Part shown: positions 19,672-23,937 of the stretch, one piece after another
How positions within the stretch are numbered: position 1 is the stretch's first letter
How the letters are laid out: the number at the start of each line of letters is the position of its first letter
DNA from: a virus
Virus record (IMG/VR): IMGVR_UViG_3300032116_001304
Span: 1-23,937 of that record
Length of the DNA: 23,937 bases
Strand: one strand, 5' to 3'
Notes under the pieces: model-generated
What the model was told of the DNA's origin: nothing
The model's input: the letters and a program-made list of their open reading frames with translations, nothing else
The model's database searches: none
Made by a program: the position numbers and the translations under genes

Positions 19672-19907
19672 TAAGAGTCCGAAGAATCTGATGAGTTTAA
19701 ACAGTCTTTAGCTAAAAACACGTCCTTACATAAAGATGGTGTAGTTGATACTAAAGATTCTTTTCCAGTAGCAAAAGATAAATCATATGTATATTTTGGA
19801 TTTCTTGTCAATGTTCCTAACAAAGAATTATCGCTATTTCGATATATGTTAAAACTTAAATATGTTGCATATTGTACGTAAATTGTGCTAAAGCTTGGAA
19901 ATTTCAT
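19668..19907 (-). CDS. Possible small Ser-rich protein; competing remnant on the other strand
   Basis: 79 residues on the minus strand from the ATG at 19905-19907 to TAG. It begins MKFPSFSTIYVQYATYLSFN and ends with Ser/Asp-rich LNSSDSSDSY. It has a proper ATG and fills an otherwise empty 272-base gap. On the plus strand the same DNA is also open for 68 codons after a double stop (ESEESDEFKQ...NVPNKELSLFRYM, 19675-19881), Lys/Glu-rich like typical genes here but without any start codon. One of the two is a shadow of the other. I favour the minus gene slightly; the plus frame could be a pseudogene remnant. Confidence 0.42.
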   Translation of the reverse strand: MKFPSFSTIYVQYATYLSFNIYRNSDNSLLGTLTRNPKYTYDLSFATGKESLVSTTPSLCKDVFLAKDCLNSSDSSDSY

Positions 19908-19908
19908 A

Positions 19909-19938
19909 TTGACTTTTTTCTTTAAAAGATAATAATAT
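19909..19938 (+). promoter_or_regulatory. Promoter candidate before the gene at 19944
   Basis: TTGACT (19909-19914) with AATAAT at 16 bases or TAATAT at 18 bases (19933-19938). The GTG start at 19944 is so close that the message would have almost no leader. Confidence 0.45.
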
Positions 19939-19943
19939 TTATT

Positions 19944-20276
19944 GTGAAACTTAAAATACCAGATACAATTTACGAACTTGGAATAATAAAATGCAAAGAA
20001 CCAATTTATATTGATATCTACCATGTAGATCGTCACAATCATCTTGCATATTTTACATGGGACTTTGGAATGGATTGTAAAGTATTTTTGGACTCTTGGA
20101 TGTTGGAAAGTAGAGCACCAAAAGGAATTAAAAATAAAGTTATGAAACAAATTCAATATGATTTGGGTCATGCGTTTTTTCATTACGAAGGAGATCCCAA
20201 CTACACATATTATCACTGGGCTTTGTGTGCTTGGTTAAAAGATAGAGTAATACTTGACGAAGGAGAAAATTTATAA
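19944..20276 (+). CDS. Unknown phage protein
   Basis: 110 residues from a GTG at 19944; no nearby in-frame ATG suits better. Beta-rich first half with many His, Tyr and Asp (YIDIYHVDRHNHLAYFTWDF), then a helix and an aromatic GHAFFHYEGDPNYTYYHWAL segment. The number of His and Asp would allow metal binding, but no known motif is met. First gene of a run of short-spaced plus-strand genes to the window end. Confidence 0.6.
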   Translation: MKLKIPDTIYELGIIKCKEPIYIDIYHVDRHNHLAYFTWDFGMDCKVFLDSWMLESRAPKGIKNKVMKQIQYDLGHAFFHYEGDPNYTYYHWALCAWLKDRVILDEGENL

Positions 20277-20288
20277 TATAAGTGATAT

Positions 20289-20555
20289 ATGAAAATATTC
20301 AAAAATTGGGAAGATGATATTTCTGCGTTTGTAGTTTTTTTGGGTAAAGACGTATTAGCTCAAAATAGAAGAATGCGAAGATTACATAAAGAATATTACG
20401 TTAATGGAGATGTAAATGCACTCAAACAATATACAATGCAATGTGGTGTTGCGATGCAGACAAACACCATTTATAACATAGCAAAACATCATTTTAATCT
20501 CGATTCTTTCAAAAGAAAACACATAAACAATAAAGATGAAAAAGAAAAAATCTGA
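20289..20555 (+). CDS. Small basic helical protein, unknown
   Basis: 88 residues. MKIFKNWEDDISAFVVFLGK is followed by a strongly basic middle (QNRRMRRLHKEYYVNGDVNA) and a Lys-rich C-terminus. Might bind nucleic acid. It follows the previous stop by 12 bases; its 3' end overlaps the next ATG by 20 bases, indicating coupled translation. No family recognised. Confidence 0.6.
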   Translation: MKIFKNWEDDISAFVVFLGKDVLAQNRRMRRLHKEYYVNGDVNALKQYTMQCGVAMQTNTIYNIAKHHFNLDSFKRKHINNKDEKEKI

Positions 20556-21297
20556 AAGAATTTCAATAGAATTTGATAAAAGACACCTATTCGTTCTAAT
20601 CTCGGCCTTAGAAACTTATTCTCGGCTTCAATCCGGTCAAATTAAAATGGCTATGGATGAGGTATATTGGGACAGAGGTCTTACATATGACGAGGGTCAG
20701 CATATTGAAAATACTATAAGATACCATGCATTTCCCCCTAATGCAAAACGGGAATATGATGGTAATGGTGGTTTCTATGATCAATATGGTAGTTTCTATG
20801 ATCAATATGGTAATGAGTATGATGATCGTGGAGAAATTGTAGAAGAAAGCGAAGATTGGAAGTCTAAAAAAAATAGACCTCATCTTGATCATCCTAATTC
20901 ATCCTTTGGTGTAGGGTGTAAAGAAATGATAAGAGGAACTATTGCTTGGGAGATAAAGAAAGCAATAGAAGAGTATTTGAATTATCACAGAAATGACGGT
21001 TATCGAGATATGGGTGTGGATGGAGATGGTGTTCTTAATATTTCTCGCATTCCTAACGCGAAAGTATTAGACCCAATTCACGGATATTGGAAACCCCAAA
21101 AGCAATTTAGGATTCCACAGAGGTATCAGGACAAAATTGATAAACTTATTAAAAATAAAGATTATAAACCGGTTTGGGAAGTTGTAGATAAAGCATTTAA
21201 AAATAAACCTTTACCCAAAGGATCTAGCTACAGAATTGAAGAAGTTTCTGGAACATATTATGTGATTGTTGATAAGCCGTATAAGTTAAATATATGA
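20536..21297 (+). CDS. Conserved phage protein with Tyr-Asp heptad repeats
   Basis: 253 residues. The N-terminal helical part includes LFVLISALETYSRLQSGQIK, a segment I associate with uncharacterised proteins of large phages. Residues about 73-101 hold four consecutive 7-residue units, EYDGNGG, FYDQYGS, FYDQYGN and EYDDRGE; the middle two are nearly identical at DNA level. They resemble Asp/Gly calcium-binding or YD-type repeats. The second half is helical with GVDGDGVLNISR and a Lys-rich end. The stop overlaps the next ATG by 4 bases. Function unknown. Confidence 0.65.
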   Translation: MKKKKSERISIEFDKRHLFVLISALETYSRLQSGQIKMAMDEVYWDRGLTYDEGQHIENTIRYHAFPPNAKREYDGNGGFYDQYGSFYDQYGNEYDDRGEIVEESEDWKSKKNRPHLDHPNSSFGVGCKEMIRGTIAWEIKKAIEEYLNYHRNDGYRDMGVDGDGVLNISRIPNAKVLDPIHGYWKPQKQFRIPQRYQDKIDKLIKNKDYKPVWEVVDKAFKNKPLPKGSSYRIEEVSGTYYVIVDKPYKLNI

Positions 21298-21581
21298 AAA
21301 CAATTATTGAAGAAATTACAGACTTAACTGACGAGTGGTATGTATTAATAGGAAAAGACCATCATAAAGATCGAGATTGTCATTGGTATATAGAAACTAA
21401 ATGGAGTTATGGATTTCCGCCAAAATATTTAGTTTGTCATCATGGATACATTGTAGATGAAATCGAAGAAGAATGTGATACATACGAACTTGCATTAGCT
21501 CGTTTAAAAGAAATATTGACAGAAGAGATAAAACAGTATAGAATATATCAAACTAATGATGACGAAGAATCTGGATGGTAA
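21294..21581 (+). CDS. Unknown acidic protein
   Basis: 95 residues, ATGA overlap with the previous gene. Acidic with a His/Asp/Trp-rich centre (GKDHHKDRDCHWYIETKW, LVCHHGYIVDE) and a helical C-terminus (YELALARLKEILTEEIKQY). The His pairs could bind a metal. No family recognised. Its last 26 bases overlap the next gene. Confidence 0.6.
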   Translation: MKTIIEEITDLTDEWYVLIGKDHHKDRDCHWYIETKWSYGFPPKYLVCHHGYIVDEIEEECDTYELALARLKEILTEEIKQYRIYQTNDDEESGW

Positions 21582-22257
21582 TAAACAAATATTATTTTTA
21601 GGTGACAATCACGGTGATTGGCCTGATCTTATTCATAATATAAATTCAAAAAATATTTCAAACACAAATATTATTTCAGTTGGCGATTTGGGTGTTGGGT
21701 TTAATCCAAATAAAGATTTGACTACTTACGAAAAGCTAAGTGAACAATTTCAAAAAAGAAATATTAATTTTTATGCTATTCGTGGAAACCATGATGATCC
21801 TTCGGCATTCAAAGGAAATGATAGAATATGTTTGGATAATTTTGAATTAATCGAGGATTACTCGGTTTTTGAACATAATTCTAAACATATTCAATTGATT
21901 GGGGGTGCAGTATCTATTGATAGAACGGGAAGAACCGTTGGAGTTTCTTATTGGGAAGACGAGGGCGTTGTTTTCAATAAAGAATCCTGTCAAAAGGTTG
22001 ATATTCTAGTGACCCATACGGCCCCATCACATTGCTTTCCTCAACAATTTAATGAAATGGTATATGGGTGGGCAAGGGAAGATGCGTATTTACTAGAAGA
22101 TTTAACCGATGAACGAGCGGTCATGGATGAAATCTTTAAACTATGTAGTCCAAGTCTACATTTATATGGACATTTTCATTCAAGCTGGACTGAAAGAGTA
22201 AATGGGTGTGTATCTAAACTTTTAGATATCAATGAACTTTGGGAGTATCGTGAATAG
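21556..22257 (+). CDS. Calcineurin-type metallophosphoesterase
   Basis: 233 residues from the ATG at 21556; a second ATG follows at once. Complete set of metal ligands: GDNHGD (Asp17, His19), GDLG (Asp44), RGNHDD (Asn78, His79), THTAP (His154) and YGHFH (His206, His208). The family cleaves phosphomono- and diesters, and members in phages act as protein phosphatases, nucleases or nucleotide hydrolases; the substrate here is open. Unlike the phosphoesterase at 7926 it has no DNA-binding extension and the two are clearly different subfamilies. It overlaps the preceding gene by 26 bases. Confidence 0.88.
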   Translation: MMTKNLDGNKQILFLGDNHGDWPDLIHNINSKNISNTNIISVGDLGVGFNPNKDLTTYEKLSEQFQKRNINFYAIRGNHDDPSAFKGNDRICLDNFELIEDYSVFEHNSKHIQLIGGAVSIDRTGRTVGVSYWEDEGVVFNKESCQKVDILVTHTAPSHCFPQQFNEMVYGWAREDAYLLEDLTDERAVMDEIFKLCSPSLHLYGHFHSSWTERVNGCVSKLLDINELWEYRE

Positions 22258-22271
22258 CGGTAAATATCAAT

Positions 22272-22535
22272 ATGAAAAAATATGATGAAAAAATTGAATC
22301 AATTCTTACTGGTTTAAAAAAACCAAAATCAGAAAATGAATTGGTAAAAAAACATTCAAAAGAGTTAAATCTTCCATTAGATAAAACAAAGAAGATTTTA
22401 AAAAACCAAATTAAAAAGGGAGAGAACGTTGAGAAAGAACACACGACTTCCAAAAAAATTGCAAACGTAATAGCTAGACACCATGAAGATGAGAATTTAA
22501 AGTATTACGATGCTTTAAATAAATCTAAACTTTAA
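22272..22535 (+). CDS. Small Lys-rich protein resembling the DUF5661 type
   Basis: 87 residues. Very basic N-terminal two thirds (LTGLKKPKSENELVKKHSKE and similar). The C-terminus EKEHTTSKKIANVIARHHED then NLKYYDAL has the H-T...A..I-A..H...E...Y-Y..L spacing of the small helical family I know as DUF5661, found in phages and bacteria without a known function. The stop abuts the GTG of the RNA ligase at 22536, so the two are translationally linked. Confidence 0.6.
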   Translation: MKKYDEKIESILTGLKKPKSENELVKKHSKELNLPLDKTKKILKNQIKKGENVEKEHTTSKKIANVIARHHEDENLKYYDALNKSKL

Positions 22536-23627
22536 GTGAAAGTACATCTACCAACAGAAGAAGGATATTTTAATATCGTTCCAAATAAGTTTTGCGGTCT
22601 GGATTGTTATTTAATAACACCAGAAATAGATGCAAAGTGGAATAAGAATAATTTATTTTATCGTTCTTTGATTACAGACAAAGAAGGTAATGTTTTATCT
22701 TCTGGTTTTCCTAAGTTTTTTAACTATGGAGAAAAACCAGAATGTTATCCGACTCCAGAAGATTTTAAAGATTGGAAACTTGAAGATAAGATAGATGGTT
22801 CTCTTCTTATAGCAGACTATGTTAATGGTCAGTTCTCTATGAGAACGAGAGGAACGGTTTCCTATACTCTTCAAGAAAATGCTAAAGATTTTGAATTGCT
22901 ACCAGAAAAATATCCAAACGTAGTTGATTTCTTAAAAGAAAATCAACACCTTAGTCTTTTGTTTGAAATTGTAACACCCAATAATGTTATTGTTGTTAGA
23001 CCACAACAAATAGAGTTCTATCTTATTGGTGCTATAAACAAAAACGGAATGTGTGTTGTTTCTTCATCTGATTTGGTTGATATATGGAGAAAAATTGGTC
23101 AGATGCCAACTCCACAGTCATATAACTTTCTAGATACTAATGATCTTTATAAAATATCAGAAACTATTAAACATTGGAAAGGTAAAGAGGGAATTGTTAT
23201 ATCGTATAACAACGGACAAAATAGAATTAAATTAAAATCTGATTGGTATTTATTTTGCCATAGAGTTAAATCACAACTGAACTCACAAAACAACTTAATT
23301 GAATATTATGTTGATTCTGAAATGCCACCATGTGAAGCTTTCTATGAAAAGATAGAAACAGACTTTGATTTTGAAATAGCATTACAATTAAAAGACGAAA
23401 TAGAAAAAATTTGTGGTGCAGGAGAGAAAACAAAAAAATATATTGACAATATACTGAACATGGTCCATGATATTAGGAAAATAGAATCCAGAAAAGAACA
23501 AGCGGAGATGATAAAAAGAAATTATAAAGAAAATTCATCTTATGCTTTTTCTATTCTTGATAATAAACAAATATCTAGAATACAATGGATAAAATTAATA
23601 ACACAAAAATTAAACCATGAAAGTTAA
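22536..23627 (+). CDS. rnlA: RNA ligase of the T4 Rnl1 type
   Basis: 363 residues from a GTG start directly after the previous stop; T4 Rnl1 has 374. Nucleotidyltransferase motifs: LEDKIDGSLLI with Lys85 as predicted AMP acceptor (motif I), MRTRGTVSY (about 102-110), LLFEIVTPNNVIVV (motif IIIa, about 141-154), KEGIVISY (Glu218, motif IV) and RIKLKSDWY with Lys232/Lys234 (motif V). The C-terminal about 110 residues are helical, as in Rnl1, where this part favours tRNA. The family joins 5'-phosphate and 3'-hydroxyl RNA ends and in T4 repairs tRNA cut by an anticodon nuclease. No polynucleotide kinase/phosphatase is visible here, which such repair would need from elsewhere in the genome. Confidence 0.87.
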   Translation: MKVHLPTEEGYFNIVPNKFCGLDCYLITPEIDAKWNKNNLFYRSLITDKEGNVLSSGFPKFFNYGEKPECYPTPEDFKDWKLEDKIDGSLLIADYVNGQFSMRTRGTVSYTLQENAKDFELLPEKYPNVVDFLKENQHLSLLFEIVTPNNVIVVRPQQIEFYLIGAINKNGMCVVSSSDLVDIWRKIGQMPTPQSYNFLDTNDLYKISETIKHWKGKEGIVISYNNGQNRIKLKSDWYLFCHRVKSQLNSQNNLIEYYVDSEMPPCEAFYEKIETDFDFEIALQLKDEIEKICGAGEKTKKYIDNILNMVHDIRKIESRKEQAEMIKRNYKENSSYAFSILDNKQISRIQWIKLITQKLNHES

Positions 23628-23838
23628 AGAATTAATTGAAAAATTGTCACAGGAAGATCCAGAAATGAGAGTTGTTGTTACTGGATATGAATGTGGTTAT
23701 GATGAATTAGAAGAATTAACTAAAGTTGGAATATCAAAAAACGCAAAAAAAGAAGATAAATGGTGGGAGGGAGAATTTCACGAAACTCCAAAAATAGAAC
23801 CATTTGAAACAGCATTACTTTTACCTAGAAAGTCATAA
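23617..23838 (+). CDS. Conserved small phage protein, MKVKELIEKL type
   Basis: 73 residues. The pattern MKVKELIEKLSQEDPEMRVV, then GYECGYDELEEL, is a common small phage and bacterial protein type of unknown role (a short helix, then strands around D-P-x-x-x-V). Overlaps the RNA ligase by 11 bases. Complete. Confidence 0.75.
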   Translation: MKVKELIEKLSQEDPEMRVVVTGYECGYDELEELTKVGISKNAKKEDKWWEGEFHETPKIEPFETALLLPRKS

Positions 23839-23839
23839 C

Positions 23840-23923
23840 ATGAAAATATTGAAAAAAATACTCGGTAAATTTCTACATAAGTTTTTTTGTTTTACGTCTA
23901 AATTAGTAATTTATGTACGTTAA
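23840..23923 (+). CDS. Possible short basic membrane-active peptide
   Basis: 27 residues, ATG one base after the previous stop: MKILKKILGKFLHKFFCFTS followed by KLVIYVR. Lys alternates with Leu, Ile and Phe as in amphipathic membrane peptides. Supported only by position and a clean start/stop, so it may be chance. Confidence 0.35.
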   Translation: MKILKKILGKFLHKFFCFTSKLVIYVR

Positions 23924-23937
23924 TTTTACAATTTATA

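Noticed and set aside
19669-19881. Programmed stop-codon readthrough extending the gene at 19426
   Set aside because: Two consecutive TAA codons separate the frames and no stimulating structure is evident; the shorter protein matches a known full-length type.
23436-23460. TTGACA inside the Rnl1-type ligase gene as a promoter
   Set aside because: It lies within the coding sequence and no -10 box follows at a suitable distance.
1-23937. CRISPR array, insertion sequence, integrase or attachment site
   Set aside because: No regularly spaced repeats, no transposase or integrase, and no duplicated tRNA 3' end were seen.

Overview
The window is a stretch of an AT-rich, densely packed tailed-phage genome. 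Genes sit end to end, often overlapping by 1-14 bases, and switch strand in blocks. Phage-type content includes a large beta-rich virion protein, two RNA ligases, a tmRNA, nine tRNAs, free-standing HNH endonucleases and many small orphan proteins. Gene content and size suggest a large myovirus related in lifestyle to the T4 supergroup. The host cannot be named. Well-formed TTGACA / TATAAT-like promoters (for example at 14806, 19281 and 9600) indicate an ordinary sigma-70 host, but almost no gene has a Shine-Dalgarno sequence and starts lie in A/T-rich leaders instead. The Hsp20 gene at 9693, with AGGAG at 7 bases, is the clearest exception.

Layout. (1) 1-4995: small genes on both strands, including an MNIFVLD-type phage protein, a protein resembling the DUF7227 phage family with an N-terminal packaging-like extension, a nucleotidyltransferase, a Cys-rich membrane protein and small membrane or soluble orphans. 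(2) 5020-9593: a 635-aa virion protein with beta repeats, a membrane/coiled-coil protein, a helix-turn-helix plus metallophosphoesterase fusion on the minus strand, and a single-pass coiled-coil protein. (3) 9600-10213: a self-contained Hsp20 unit with its own promoter, SD and terminator, bracketed by an 11-bp perfect inverted repeat. (4) 10249-14392: a Pro/Lys-tailed head-cargo candidate, tRNA-Pro and tRNA-Val, an RNA ligase with an N-terminal OB-like domain, and a lipoprotein with a Cys-His-Asp constellation. (5) 14398-16973: a cassette of six tandem proteins sharing the N-terminal tag M-K-x-K-D-(Q/H)-x-L-L-E, interrupted by a promoter-driven structured RNA of about 228 nt that I cannot assign to any family. 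(6) 16974-19407: the RNA island: a tmRNA with a 35-residue tag, then tRNA-Met, Tyr, Asn, an HNH gene, tRNA-Gly, Glu, Thr, a second HNH gene, a terminator, a promoter and tRNA-Ser. (7) 19426-23937: small conserved phage proteins, a second metallophosphoesterase and an Rnl1-type RNA ligase.

How the parts may work together. The tRNAs, tmRNA and two RNA ligases look like a translation-maintenance and RNA-repair set; T4 uses RNA ligase to reseal tRNAs cut by host anticodon nucleases. The most interesting signal is the N-terminal tag. It recurs in at least eight proteins on both sides of the structured RNA, with looser versions in four more, and carries (L/I)-x-E sites like those cut by T4-type prohead protease gp21. 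By analogy with the capsid-targeting sequence of T4 internal proteins, I infer a set of head-packaged, possibly injected proteins with exchangeable payloads. One of them appears to hide a Sec-type signal peptide directly behind the predicted cut.
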